This document shows positions 11,142 to 20,263 of a stretch of DNA of 64,000 bases, in pieces. The DNA comes from Vicinamibacterales bacterium (GTDB taxonomy: Bacteria; Acidobacteriota; Vicinamibacteria; Vicinamibacterales; 2-12-FULL-66-21), in the NCBI GenBank assembly GCA_035699745.1, contig DASSPH010000028.1, positions 34,290 through 98,289 of the forward strand, written 5' to 3'. Each line of letters begins with the position of its first letter. Position 1 is the stretch's first letter. Made by a program: the position numbers and the translations under genes. Under the pieces are notes generated by a model. The model did no database searches, was not told the origin of the DNA, and worked only from the letters and a program-made list of their open reading frames with translations.

Positions 11142-12179
11142 ATGGGAGCCGCAATCCTGTTCCTGCTGGGCGTGCTGGCCGCTGCGCAGGCGCCGGCCGC
11201 TGCGCCGCCACCCGCCGCTGCGCAGCCGCCGGCGACCGGCGAGTCCGGCGAGGCCACCACGCGGCGCGTGTGCGGCACGCTCTGCCACGACTTCGAGCAC
11301 GTCATTACTGTCGGCCGCACCCGCCCGCAGTGGGAAGCCACGGTCGAGAACATGATCGGCCGCGGCGCCAAGGCGACCAGCGCGGAAGTGGCGGCGATCG
11401 TCGAGTTCCTGTCCACCCGGCATACGCTGTCGCCGACGACGATTCGCGGCGGCGTCGGCCCGGCGGACAAGCCGATGGTCGACCCCAAGGCAGTGGAGCG
11501 CGCGGCCCCGCTCTATGCGTCGGACTGCCGCGCCTGCCACGGCCCGGACGCACGCGGCACGTCCGACGGCGCGAATCTGGTTCGCTCGGACGTCGTCCTT
11601 CGCGATCGCTACGGCAGCACTCTGGGGCCGTATCTCGCGAGCGCCCATCCGCGCCCCCTCCCGCCGCTCACCGGCATACAGGTGCTGCTGCTGTCGCATT
11701 TCCTCCGCGCGCGGGTGAACGACACGCTGCGCGGCTCGCCGCTCTTCACGCCCGGTGACGTGCTGACCGGCGATGCCGAAGCGGGGGAGTCGTACTTCAA
11801 GGGCGAGGGGGGCTGCGCCGCCTGCCATTCGCCGGCCGGCGATCTCTCCGCGATTGGCCGCCGCATGGATCCCATCACGATCCAGCAGCGCTTCCTCTTT
11901 CCGAACAACGTCGCATCGCGCCGCCGGTCGACTCCCGCGCCGGTCGTCACCGTCAAGGTCACGACGCCGGACGGCGAGACGGTATCCGGTCCGCTCGTGC
12001 ACCTCGACGACTTCTACGTCTCGCTGCGCGACGCCTCGGGCGCGCACCGGACCATCCGCCGCGGCCGCGGCGTGCAGGTGGTCAAATCCGATCCGTACGC
12101 GGCGCACGTCGCGCTGCTGCCGCGGATCACCGACAAGACGATGCACGACGTCGTCGCCTACCTGGCGAGTCTGAAATGA
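11142..12179 (+). CDS. Multihaem c-type cytochrome, probable electron acceptor of the PQQ enzyme
   Basis: 345 residues with a signal peptide ending in the Ala/Pro-rich stretch near residue 16-30. Two standard haem-binding motifs are present, CRACH (129-133) and CAACH (225-229). A third candidate, CGTLCH (44-49), has three residues between the cysteines instead of two, followed by a DFEHV...RPQWEATVENMIGRGA segment typical of small haem domains next to PQQ enzymes. The C-terminal ~85 residues are a small beta domain (PVVTVKVTTPDGETVSG). Its stop overlaps the start of the PQQ dehydrogenase (ATGA), so translation is coupled and periplasmic electron transfer between the two is the likely role. 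Confidence 0.85.
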   Translation: MGAAILFLLGVLAAAQAPAAAPPPAAAQPPATGESGEATTRRVCGTLCHDFEHVITVGRTRPQWEATVENMIGRGAKATSAEVAAIVEFLSTRHTLSPTTIRGGVGPADKPMVDPKAVERAAPLYASDCRACHGPDARGTSDGANLVRSDVVLRDRYGSTLGPYLASAHPRPLPPLTGIQVLLLSHFLRARVNDTLRGSPLFTPGDVLTGDAEAGESYFKGEGGCAACHSPAGDLSAIGRRMDPITIQQRFLFPNNVASRRRSTPAPVVTVKVTTPDGETVSGPLVHLDDFYVSLRDASGAHRTIRRGRGVQVVKSDPYAAHVALLPRITDKTMHDVVAYLASLK

Positions 12180-13726
12180 TTGCCGCGCTCCTTCTGATCC
12201 TCGCGGTCGAGTGGCCGACGTTCAACGGCGACTATTCGGGCCGCCGCTTCAGTCCGCTGACGAACGTCAACGATCGGAACGTCAAGCATCTGAGCCTGGC
12301 GTGGAGCTATCGCGTCAGCGGCCCCGGGTCGGCGCCGATCAAGGCGACCCCGCTGCAGGTCGGCGGCGTGCTGTATTTCTCGTCTCCCGATCACGTCTGG
12401 GCGATCGACGCGCGCACCGGCCGGGAGATCTGGCACTTCGTCTGGCAGGGCAAGGGAGGCAACTACATCGGCAACCGCGGTGTGGGGATCGGCGGCGACA
12501 CCCTGTACGTGGAGACGCCGGACTGCCATCTCGTCGCGCTGAACATCAAGGACGGCAGGGAGCGCTGGCGTCAGACCATCTGCGATGTGAACCGCTACTA
12601 CTACTCGTCGACGGCGCCCATCGTGATCCCCAACCACGTGATCGTCGGGGTCAGCGGCGACGACATCGACAATCCCGGCTACATCGAGGCGCGCGATCCG
12701 GCCGACGGCTCGCTGCAGTGGCGCTGGTACACGGTGCCGCAGAAGCCGGGCGATCCGGGCCTCGACACCTGGCCGAGCCTCGAGATGGCGAGGCACGGCG
12801 GCGGCATGACCTGGCAGCCCGTCACGTTCGATCCGGAGCTGAATCTCATTTACCTGACCACCGGCAACCCGCAGCCGGTCGTGGCGCACGTCAACCGCCC
12901 CGGCGCGAATCTCTTCACCGCCTCCATCGTCGCGCTCGGTGCGGACGACGGGAAGATGCGCTGGTATTTCCAGGCCTCGCCGCACGACACCCACGACTGG
13001 GATGCGACGGAGACCGCCGTGCTCATCGACGCACCGCTCGGCGGCCCGCCGCGCCCCTCCACCGGCCGCTCCGGGGGGCGCGGGTCCGTCCAGCCGCGAA
13101 AGCTGCTGGCGCAGGCATCACGGAACGGCAAGTTCTTCCTGCTGGATCGCACCAACGGGAAGGCGCTGTTGTCCACCGACTTCGTGCCGACGAACTGGTC
13201 GCTGGGATTCGACGACAAGGGACAGCCGATTCCCAATCCGGCGAAGCATCCGCAGGTGGACGGCGCGCTGGTGAGTCCGAACCAGGCCGGGGCCACCAAC
13301 TGGCCGTCTCCCTCTTTCAGTCCCGCGACGGGGCTGTTCTACGTGAGCGCGGCGCAGGCGTACAGCGTCTGGTACCTCTACGACACGGGCAAGAACCCGA
13401 TGGGATGGGGCGGCACCGACCGGGGCGGCTGGGCGCAGCACATGGTGCAGGCCATCGACTACCGGACGGGAAAGATCCGCTGGAGCCACAAGTGGGAGGG
13501 GAGCGGGTTCTCCGGACTCCTGTCCACGGCCGGCAACCTGCTGTTCACCGGCGACGGGTCGAGCGGCAACTTCGTGGCGCTGAACGCGACGACCGGCGAG
13601 CCGCTGTGGCGGGCCGGCGTCCGCACCGCTGTCAGCAACGGGCCGATTACCTACACCCTGGACGGTCTGCAGTATGTGGTCGTCGCCGCCGGCGACACGC
13701 TCTGGGCATTCGTCATGAACGAGTGA
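12176..13726 (+). CDS. PQQ-dependent (quinoprotein) dehydrogenase
   Basis: 516-residue eight-bladed propeller of the methanol/alcohol dehydrogenase type. Trp-docking repeats are visible throughout (AIDARTGREIWHF, ALNIKDGRERWRQ, ALNATTGEPLWRA). HDTHDWDATE carries the expected catalytic and calcium-binding aspartates, and TTGNPQP supplies the Asn ligand. A hydrophobic start (MIAALLLILAVEW) is short for a signal peptide but probably targets the periplasm. The ATG overlaps the stop of the upstream cytochrome, its likely electron acceptor. No haem motif is present in this protein itself. The substrate (alcohol or sugar) is not predictable from sequence alone. Confidence 0.88.
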   Translation: MIAALLLILAVEWPTFNGDYSGRRFSPLTNVNDRNVKHLSLAWSYRVSGPGSAPIKATPLQVGGVLYFSSPDHVWAIDARTGREIWHFVWQGKGGNYIGNRGVGIGGDTLYVETPDCHLVALNIKDGRERWRQTICDVNRYYYSSTAPIVIPNHVIVGVSGDDIDNPGYIEARDPADGSLQWRWYTVPQKPGDPGLDTWPSLEMARHGGGMTWQPVTFDPELNLIYLTTGNPQPVVAHVNRPGANLFTASIVALGADDGKMRWYFQASPHDTHDWDATETAVLIDAPLGGPPRPSTGRSGGRGSVQPRKLLAQASRNGKFFLLDRTNGKALLSTDFVPTNWSLGFDDKGQPIPNPAKHPQVDGALVSPNQAGATNWPSPSFSPATGLFYVSAAQAYSVWYLYDTGKNPMGWGGTDRGGWAQHMVQAIDYRTGKIRWSHKWEGSGFSGLLSTAGNLLFTGDGSSGNFVALNATTGEPLWRAGVRTAVSNGPITYTLDGLQYVVVAAGDTLWAFVMNE

Positions 13727-13758
13727 AACAGGCGTCTGCCTTGCAGAGGCGGGCGCTC

Positions 13759-14883
13759 ATGAGCGCGTCGGCGGAGCGCCGGATCCCGTCACTCGACGGA
13801 TTACGGGCGATTTCGATCACTCTCGTTCTCATCAGCCACCTCGCGGGGACAAAGAACTTCCCCTTATCGGCAGCCGCAGGGAACTTTCTGGGCCTTGGAG
13901 AGTTCGGCGTCGTCGTCTTTTTCGTGATCTCCGGGTTCCTCATCACCGGTCTGCTCCTGGATGAGGTACAGCGGTACGGCCGCATCGACCTCGGCCGTTT
14001 CTACTTCCGGCGGACCCTGCGGATCTTCCCTCCGTATTACGCGTTTCTCATCTGCCTGCTGATGGCGGGGGCCCTCGGTTCGGTGACCCTCAACCCTTCC
14101 GACGGTCTTCGGGCGGCGACCTACACGTCCAACTACGACCTCGACCGTTCGTGGTACGTCGGGCACACCTGGTCGTTGTCCGTGGAAGAGCAGTTCTACC
14201 TGATCTGGCCGGCGGTGCTGCTCGTGGCGCGGACCCGGCGGGCGATCCTGATCGCCGCCGCCGTCGTGCTGCTGGCCCCCGTGATCCGCGTCGGCGAGTG
14301 GATGCTGCTCCGCGAATACGGCTACGGCGTCGGCCATCGGTTCGAGACGATCGCGGACGCGATCGCGATCGGCTGCGTGCTCGCGGGCGTGCGGCCGCTG
14401 CTGCACCAGACGGCGTGGTATCCGCGGCTGCTGGCGTCGCCGGCGTTCGCGCTCGTGCCGCTCGCGGCGATCGCCGGCAACCTGCTGCACGACCACCCGC
14501 TGCCGAAGTTCGCGATGGGGATGACGCTGACGCACGTCGGCATCGCGCTGTGCCTCGACTGGTGCGTCACGTTCCACGAAGGGCGCGTCGGGCGCGTGCT
14601 GAATTCCGCGCCGTTCGTATACGTGGGGATGCTCAGCTACTCGCTGTACCTGTGGCAGCAGCCGTTCCTGCACCGGGGAGTGGAGTCGATGGTCACGACG
14701 TTCCCGCTGAACATCACGATTGTCATGGCGCTGGCGTTGATGTCGTACTACCTGATCGAACGGCCGTCGCTCGCGCTGCGGAGGAGCGTCGAGCGCGCGT
14801 GGATGGGGCGACGAACCGCGGGAGCGGCGCCGGCCCCCAACGCCGCCTCGGAGGTCCTGATGCCGGTGGAGAAGGCGAGCTAG
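13759..14883 (+). CDS. Acyltransferase 3 family membrane protein
   Basis: 374 residues with about ten membrane helices. It starts with RIPSLDGLRAISITLVLISH, the acyltransferase-3 signature whose His is thought to be catalytic, then FFVISGFLITGLLLDE, FYFRRTLRIFPPYY and TWSLSVEEQFYLIWP, all hallmark segments. Such enzymes acetylate or acylate surface sugars, peptidoglycan or LPS. ATG 13759 is preceded by GAGG at nine bases; an in-frame GTG at 13723 overlapping the previous stop is an alternative. It runs convergent to thrC with three bases between stops. Confidence 0.88.
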   Translation: MSASAERRIPSLDGLRAISITLVLISHLAGTKNFPLSAAAGNFLGLGEFGVVVFFVISGFLITGLLLDEVQRYGRIDLGRFYFRRTLRIFPPYYAFLICLLMAGALGSVTLNPSDGLRAATYTSNYDLDRSWYVGHTWSLSVEEQFYLIWPAVLLVARTRRAILIAAAVVLLAPVIRVGEWMLLREYGYGVGHRFETIADAIAIGCVLAGVRPLLHQTAWYPRLLASPAFALVPLAAIAGNLLHDHPLPKFAMGMTLTHVGIALCLDWCVTFHEGRVGRVLNSAPFVYVGMLSYSLYLWQQPFLHRGVESMVTTFPLNITIVMALALMSYYLIERPSLALRRSVERAWMGRRTAGAAPAPNAASEVLMPVEKAS

Positions 14884-14886
14884 GCG

Positions 14887-16059
<1,173 letters not shown>

Positions 16060-16232
16060 TGGCGATGGAAGATTGGCGATGGAAGATTGGCGATTGGCGA
16101 TCGACAAGTGATGATTGGCGATTGGCGATCGACGGATTGATCATTGCCAATCGCCAATCGCCACTCCGTCGATCGCCAATCGCCAATCGCCACTTGTCGA
16201 TCGCCAATCGCCAACCGCCAATCGCCAATCTG
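16060..16232. repeat. ATTGGCG word-repeat island with a long inverted repeat
   Basis: Nearly the whole 173-base gap between frr and thrC is built from the 7-base word ATTGGCG or its complement plus GATCGAC. Its core is an inverted repeat: arms 16089-16135 and 16166-16212, 47 bases each with two mismatches, around a 30-base centre that repeats the same words. Transcribed from frr toward thrC, it would form a very long hairpin. No gene is seen inside. Confidence 0.9.
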
Positions 16233-16802
16233 CTATTTTCCCAGCAGCTCGGTGTCCTTCTTCTTCTGCAGGTCGTCGATGAGGTGCACGTGCTGGTCGG
16301 TGATCTTCTGCACTTCCTCGAGCCCCTTGCGCTCGTCGTCCTGCGAGATCTTGCTGTCTTTCAGCAGCTTCTTGAGCTTTTCGTTGGCGTCGCGGCGGAC
16401 CTGGCGGACGCCGTTGCGGCCTTCCTCGGCGTACTTGTGCACCAGCTTCGAGAGCTCCTTGCGGCGCTCGTCGGTGAGGGGCGGGACGGGGATGCGGACC
16501 ACCTTGCCGTCGTTGGCGGGATTCAATCCCAGGTTCGCCGTGCGGATCGCTTTCTCGACGGCTCCCATCAGCGACGGATCGAACGGCTGCGCGACGATCA
16601 GCGACGGCTCCGGCACCGAGAGCGAGGCCACCTGGTTGAGCGGCATGCTGGAGCCGTAGGCATCGACGTGCACGGTGTCGAGGATGTTGACGGAGGCGCG
16701 TCCCGTGCGGACGCCGGCGAGCTCGCGCCGCACGTGCTCGATGTGGGCGTCCATCCGCTTCTTGACTTCGCCGAACAGGCCTTTCAGATCGCTGACATCC
16801 AT
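16233..16802 (-). CDS. frr: Ribosome-recycling factor
   Basis: Splits post-termination ribosomes with EF-G. 189 residues, close to the usual 185. Recognisable segments include RTGRASVNILD near the start, PFDPSLMGAVEKAI, NDGKVVRIPVPPLTDERRKEL in the centre and VRRDANEKLKKL...DERKGLEEVQKITD in the long helices. GAGGA lies seven bases before ATG 16802. Last gene of the rplM-rpsI-rpsB-tsf-pyrH-frr series. Confidence 0.97.
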   Translation of the reverse strand: MDVSDLKGLFGEVKKRMDAHIEHVRRELAGVRTGRASVNILDTVHVDAYGSSMPLNQVASLSVPEPSLIVAQPFDPSLMGAVEKAIRTANLGLNPANDGKVVRIPVPPLTDERRKELSKLVHKYAEEGRNGVRQVRRDANEKLKKLLKDSKISQDDERKGLEEVQKITDQHVHLIDDLQKKKDTELLGK

Positions 16803-16843
16803 TGTTGTTCCTCGCTCCGCTGCGCTCGTCCGGGCGCCGTCCG

Positions 16844-17557
16844 CTAGGCCGTGACGGTCGTACCGACCGGCTCGCCCAGCACCGCCCGCCGCATGTTGCC
16901 CGGCGTGCGCAGGTTGAAGACGACGATCGGGAGCTTGTTGTCCATGCAGAGGGAGATGGCCGTGGCATCCATGACCTTCAAGCCCCGCTCGAGGACGTTG
17001 AGATACGAGATCGATTCGAACTTGGTGGCGTCGGGATGGATCATCGGGTCGGCGGTGTAAATGCCGTCGACCTTGGTGCCCTTGAGGATGACGTCCGCCT
17101 TCATCTCCATGGCGCGGAGCGCGGCGGCGGTGTCGGTGGTGAAGTAGGGGTTGCCGGTGCCGGCGGCGAACACCACCACCCGTCCCTTTTCCATGTGGCG
17201 GATGGCGCGGCGGCGGATGAACGGTTCCGCCACGGCGCGCATTTCGATCGCGGTGACGACCCGCGTCGGCACGCCGACGTGCTCGAGCGCGTCCTGCAGC
17301 GCGAGGCCGTTGATGACCGTCGCGAGCATGCCCATGTAATCGGCGGTGGCGCGGTCCATCCCCTTGGCGCTGGCGGCGAGGCCGCGAAAGAGGTTGCCGC
17401 CGCCGATGACGATGGCGGTCTGAATCCCGAGCGCCTGGATTTCCGCGATCTCGCGCCCGATCTGCGTCGTCACGGCAGGATCGATCCCGAACGCCTGCTC
17501 GCCCATGAGGGCCTCGCCGGAGAGCTTCAGGAGGACCCGGCCGTACCGCGCTGACAT
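16844..17557 (-). CDS. pyrH: UMP kinase
   Basis: Phosphorylates UMP to UDP in pyrimidine synthesis. Using ATG 17557 the protein has 237 residues, the normal size, and starts [15 protein letters not shown], the family N terminus. [32 protein letters not shown], and [17 protein letters not shown] are the UMP- and ATP-site segments. The frame is open further upstream into tsf but that part is noise. It sits between tsf and frr, the usual bacterial order. Confidence 0.97.
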   Translation of the reverse strand: MSARYGRVLLKLSGEALMGEQAFGIDPAVTTQIGREIAEIQALGIQTAIVIGGGNLFRGLAASAKGMDRATADYMGMLATVINGLALQDALEHVGVPTRVVTAIEMRAVAEPFIRRRAIRHMEKGRVVVFAAGTGNPYFTTDTAAALRAMEMKADVILKGTKVDGIYTADPMIHPDATKFESISYLNVLERGLKVMDATAISLCMDNKLPIVVFNLRTPGNMRRAVLGEPVGTTVTA

Positions 17558-17575
17558 ATCCGGCCGATTATATTT

Positions 17576-17645
17576 GGAAATTTGGAAATGTTGGAATTTG
17601 GAAATCTTGCGCCCGATTTCCAAATTTCCAAATTCCCAAATTTCC
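17576..17645. repeat. TTGGAAAT word-repeat island with inverted repeat
   Basis: In the tsf-pyrH gap, AT-rich 8-base words (TTGGAAAT) form two arms, 17576-17606 and 17615-17645, complementary at 27 of 31 positions around an 8-base GC loop. The composition contrasts sharply with the GC-rich surroundings. A transcript of the operon would carry this as a hairpin between the two coding regions. Confidence 0.88.
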
Positions 17646-17652
17646 GAATCGC

Positions 17653-18258
17653 TCAGGCGCTCTGTTCGCCCACCTTCATGCGAACAAAACGCGTAATCGT
17701 GATGTTCTCGCCGAGGATGCGGATCGCGTCCTGCACCAGCTGCTGGATGGTGACGTTGGGATCGCGCACCGACGCCTGCTCGAGGAGGCAGAACTGCTGG
17801 TAGTAGCTGTTCAACTTGCCCTCGACGATCTTGTCGATCACCTGCGCCGGCTTGTCCTTGACCTGATCCTTGTAGATCTCCTTCTCGCGCGCGACCACGT
17901 CGGCGGGCACCTCCTCGCGGCGGACGTAGGTCGGGTTGGCCGCCGCGATGTGCATCGCGATCTCCCGCGTCAGCTCCTGGAACTTGTCGGTGCGCGCGAC
18001 GAAGTCGGACTCGCAGTTGACCTCGACGAGCACGCCGATCTTGCCGCCCATGTGGATGTAGTGGCCGATCAGCCCCTCGGAGGTCGAGCGGCCCGCCTTC
18101 TTGGTCGCCGCCGCCAGCCCGCGCTTGCGCAGCAGGGTGGTGGCGGCCTCGAGATCGCCGTTGGCCTCGCTCAGCGCCGCCTTGCACTCCATCATGCCCG
18201 CGCCGGTCGCGTCGCGCAGTTTCTTCACCAGATCCGCCGTAATTGCCACAGTCGCCAT
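17653..18258 (-). CDS. tsf: Elongation factor Ts
   Basis: Nucleotide-exchange factor for EF-Tu. 201 residues, the short form lacking the duplicated core of E. coli EF-Ts and comparable to Thermus or cyanobacterial proteins. The N-terminal UBA-like domain has [19 protein letters not shown]; the core includes [23 protein letters not shown], the EF-Tu contact region. It follows rpsB after a terminator-like hairpin. Confidence 0.97.
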   Translation of the reverse strand: MATVAITADLVKKLRDATGAGMMECKAALSEANGDLEAATTLLRKRGLAAATKKAGRSTSEGLIGHYIHMGGKIGVLVEVNCESDFVARTDKFQELTREIAMHIAAANPTYVRREEVPADVVAREKEIYKDQVKDKPAQVIDKIVEGKLNSYYQQFCLLEQASVRDPNVTIQQLVQDAIRILGENITITRFVRMKVGEQSA

Positions 18259-18277
18259 GTCTCAGTTACTCCACGGT

Positions 18278-18311
18278 ACAAAACAAACGCCGGCCGAAGT
18301 TCAGCCGGCGT
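18278..18311 (-). terminator. Terminator-like hairpin (attenuator) between rpsB and tsf
   Basis: On the minus strand ACGCCGGC and GCCGGCGT (8-bp stem, 9-base loop) are followed at once by TTGTTTTGT. This resembles an intrinsic terminator in the middle of an operon; a partial terminator at the same rpsB-tsf junction is known in E. coli. Confidence 0.65.
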
Positions 18312-18331
18312 CGAGCTCTACTCCGACCGAC

Positions 18332-19135
18332 TTACACCGACGCCGGGGAAACGACCTGTTCGCGCGGCGCCGGACGATTAGGGCGGACGCGGCGTCCGCG
18401 GTCGTCGCCTTCACTGCCTTCGTCCCCCTGGCTCGCCTCGCGCAGGCCGCGGCCGGCGATGACCGCGTCGGCGATCTTCGACGCGAACAGCCGGATGGCG
18501 CGCAGCGCGTCGTCGTTGCCGGGGATGACGAAATCGACTTCGTCCGGATCGCAGTTGGTGTCGACCACGCCGATGACGGGGATCTTCAGCTTGCGCGCCT
18601 CGTCGACGGCGATCTTCTCCTTGCGCGTGTCGACCACGAAGATGGCGTCGGGCAGCCGCGACATGTTGCGGATGCCTTCGAGGTTCTTCTGGAGCTTGCG
18701 CTTCTCCTTCTCGATCTGCGCGATCTCCTTCTTGGTGATCGTCTCGTAGCGGCCGTCGGTCTCCATCGCCTCGAGGTCGCGCAGCCGGGCCAGGCTGCGC
18801 TGGATGGTGCTGAAGTTGGTCAGCAGGCCGCCGAGCCAGCGCTGGTTGACGAAGAACATGCTCGAGCGCTGCGCCTCCTCGGCGATCGCGTCCTGGGCCT
18901 GGCGTTTGGTGCCGACGAAGAGGACTGTGCGGCCATCGGCGGCGAGGTTGTGGACGAACTCTTCCGCTTCGCGGAACAGTTTCGCCGTCTTCGCCAGGTC
19001 GATGATGTAGATCCCGTTCCGCTCGCCGAAGATGTACTGCTTCATCTTCGGGTTCCAGCGCTTCGTCTGGTGTCCGAAATGGACGCCGGCCTCGAGCAAA
19101 TCCTTCAACGCGATCCCGCTCAAATTCCCTCCCAT
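18332..19135 (-). CDS. rpsB: 30S ribosomal protein S2
   Basis: S2, 267 residues, with [35 protein letters not shown], the strongly conserved N-terminal block, VGTKRQAQ and WLGGLLTNF. The last ~30 residues are a charged family-variable tail. ATG 19135 overlaps the rpsI stop (TAATG). However a strong GGAGGG lies directly after this ATG and would better serve the in-frame TTG at codon 5, giving a protein starting [12 protein letters not shown], as long as the E. coli N terminus. Both starts are possible. Confidence 0.97.
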   Translation of the reverse strand: MGGNLSGIALKDLLEAGVHFGHQTKRWNPKMKQYIFGERNGIYIIDLAKTAKLFREAEEFVHNLAADGRTVLFVGTKRQAQDAIAEEAQRSSMFFVNQRWLGGLLTNFSTIQRSLARLRDLEAMETDGRYETITKKEIAQIEKEKRKLQKNLEGIRNMSRLPDAIFVVDTRKEKIAVDEARKLKIPVIGVVDTNCDPDEVDFVIPGNDDALRAIRLFASKIADAVIAGRGLREASQGDEGSEGDDRGRRVRPNRPAPREQVVSPASV

Positions 19136-19530
19136 TACCGTTTGCTGAACTGGAAGCGCTTGCGCGCCCCCTTCTGCCCGTACTTCTTGCGCTCCTTGAT
19201 CCGCGCATCGCGCGTCAGGAACCCTTCCTTCTTGAGCCGCGAGCGCAGCTCGAGGTTGTAGCGGACCAGCGCGCGCGCGATGCCGAGGCGCAGGGCGCCG
19301 GCCTGGCCGGCAATGCCGCCGCCGGCGATGGTCGCCAGCACGTCGAACTTATCGGCCGTCTCGGTGACGGTCAGCGGCTGCTTGATCTGGTTGCGGTGCG
19401 CTTCGGTGGGAAAGGCTTCTTCGAAGGTCTTGTGATTGATCGTCAGGACCCCGGTGCCCGGCCGGAGGAACACGCGGGCTGTCGATGTCTTGCGCCGTCC
19501 GGTGCCGTAATACTGAATACCTGCTGCCAC
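19135..19530 (-). CDS. rpsI: 30S ribosomal protein S9
   Basis: S9, 131 residues, with [19 protein letters not shown] at the N terminus, [19 protein letters not shown] in the centre and the invariant C-terminal tail ending FSKR that reaches the P-site tRNA. Follows rplM by 35 bases, the normal L13-S9 pair, and its stop overlaps the rpsB ATG. Confidence 0.98.
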   Translation of the reverse strand: MAAGIQYYGTGRRKTSTARVFLRPGTGVLTINHKTFEEAFPTEAHRNQIKQPLTVTETADKFDVLATIAGGGIAGQAGALRLGIARALVRYNLELRSRLKKEGFLTRDARIKERKKYGQKGARKRFQFSKR

Positions 19531-19565
19531 GACTTATGCGACCTCGCTCTCGATCGTCCTGGGTT

Positions 19566-20012
19566 TCATTTCTCGACCACGCGGCCCTGCGGCCGCTGGC
19601 TGGCGTGCGGGTGATCCGCACCGGCGTAGACCTTCAGCTTGCGCCACATCGCTTCGCCCATCTTCGTCTTCGGCAGCATGCCGCGCACCGCCTCTTCGAC
19701 GATGCGGGTCGGCTGCTTGGCGCGCACGTCCTTGGCGCGCTCCTCGCGGACGCCGCCCTCGTAGCCCGAGTGATACCGGTACAGCTTCTGTTCTTCCTTA
19801 CGGCCGGTCAGGCGCACCTTCGCCGCGTTGACGATCACCACGTGATCGCCGGTGTCGATGTGCGGCGTGTACACCGCTTTGTGCTTGCCCTGCAGCAGCC
19901 GGGCCGCTTCGGTCGCGATCCGCCCGAGGACCTGCCCCTCGGCGTCGATCACGTGCCACTGCCGCTGTACATGGCCTCCACGAGGCCCGGCAGTGGGAAC
20001 GAACGTACGCAT
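19566..20012 (-). CDS. rplM: 50S ribosomal protein L13
   Basis: L13, 148 residues with ATG 20012; GAGAGGG six bases upstream supports this start and rules out the in-frame ATG 23 codons earlier. Family segments: RQWHVIDAEGQVLGRIATEAARLLQGK, GDHVVIVNAAKVRLTGRK and YRYHSGYEGG. First gene of the translation operon, behind a canonical promoter. Confidence 0.98.
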   Translation of the reverse strand: MRTFVPTAGPRGGHVQRQWHVIDAEGQVLGRIATEAARLLQGKHKAVYTPHIDTGDHVVIVNAAKVRLTGRKEEQKLYRYHSGYEGGVREERAKDVRAKQPTRIVEEAVRGMLPKTKMGEAMWRKLKVYAGADHPHASQRPQGRVVEK

Positions 20013-20052
20013 GGATTCCCTCTCAGTACCTTTCAAAGGACGGCAAACCAAG

Positions 20053-20081
20053 AGGATACCGGCAATTAGCGAGATTGTCAA
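20053..20081 (-). promoter_or_regulatory. Sigma70 promoter of the rplM-rpsI-rpsB-tsf-pyrH-frr operon
   Basis: On the minus strand a perfect TTGACA (20081-20076), 17-base spacer and TATCCT (20058-20053). Start is expected near 20046, giving a ~34-base leader containing the rplM ribosome-binding site. This is the best sigma70 promoter in the window, as expected for ribosomal proteins. Confidence 0.8.
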
Positions 20082-20200
20082 ACCTCCCGCGATTACAGAA
20101 CCGTGGGGCGGGCCCCAAAACCGTCACCGCCCATTTCCCTCCGCGATCCGGCGCATATCAGATTTGCGCAGTTCTGCCGATTTTGTGGCCTCCTCTGCCG

Positions 20201-20216
20201 TGGCACCTCGCTTGCC
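20201..20216 (+). promoter_or_regulatory. Sigma54-type promoter before pilM
   Basis: TGGCAC (20201-20206), five bases, then TTGCC (20212-20216): GG and GC are exactly ten bases apart as required for RpoN, and only the last consensus position differs. Transcription would start near 20227, 37 bases before the pilM GTG. RpoN control of pilus genes is known in other bacteria; an activator site was not identified. Confidence 0.7.
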
Positions 20217-20263
20217 AAACACCTGGCGCCGATAACAGTTTCCGATGATTTCCGGGGTGACTT

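Noticed and set aside
16060..16107. N-terminal extension of threonine synthase (start at 16107)
   Set aside because: The extra residues are translated word repeats; ATG 16059 gives the family-normal N terminus.
16060..16232. CRISPR array
   Set aside because: Repeats are 7-base words without unique spacers, and arms are inverted rather than direct 25-40-base repeats; no cas genes.
20013..20081. Upstream start for L13 (ATG 20081)
   Set aside because: It would overlap the promoter and the predicted transcription start; ATG 20012 has a good ribosome-binding site and family-normal length.
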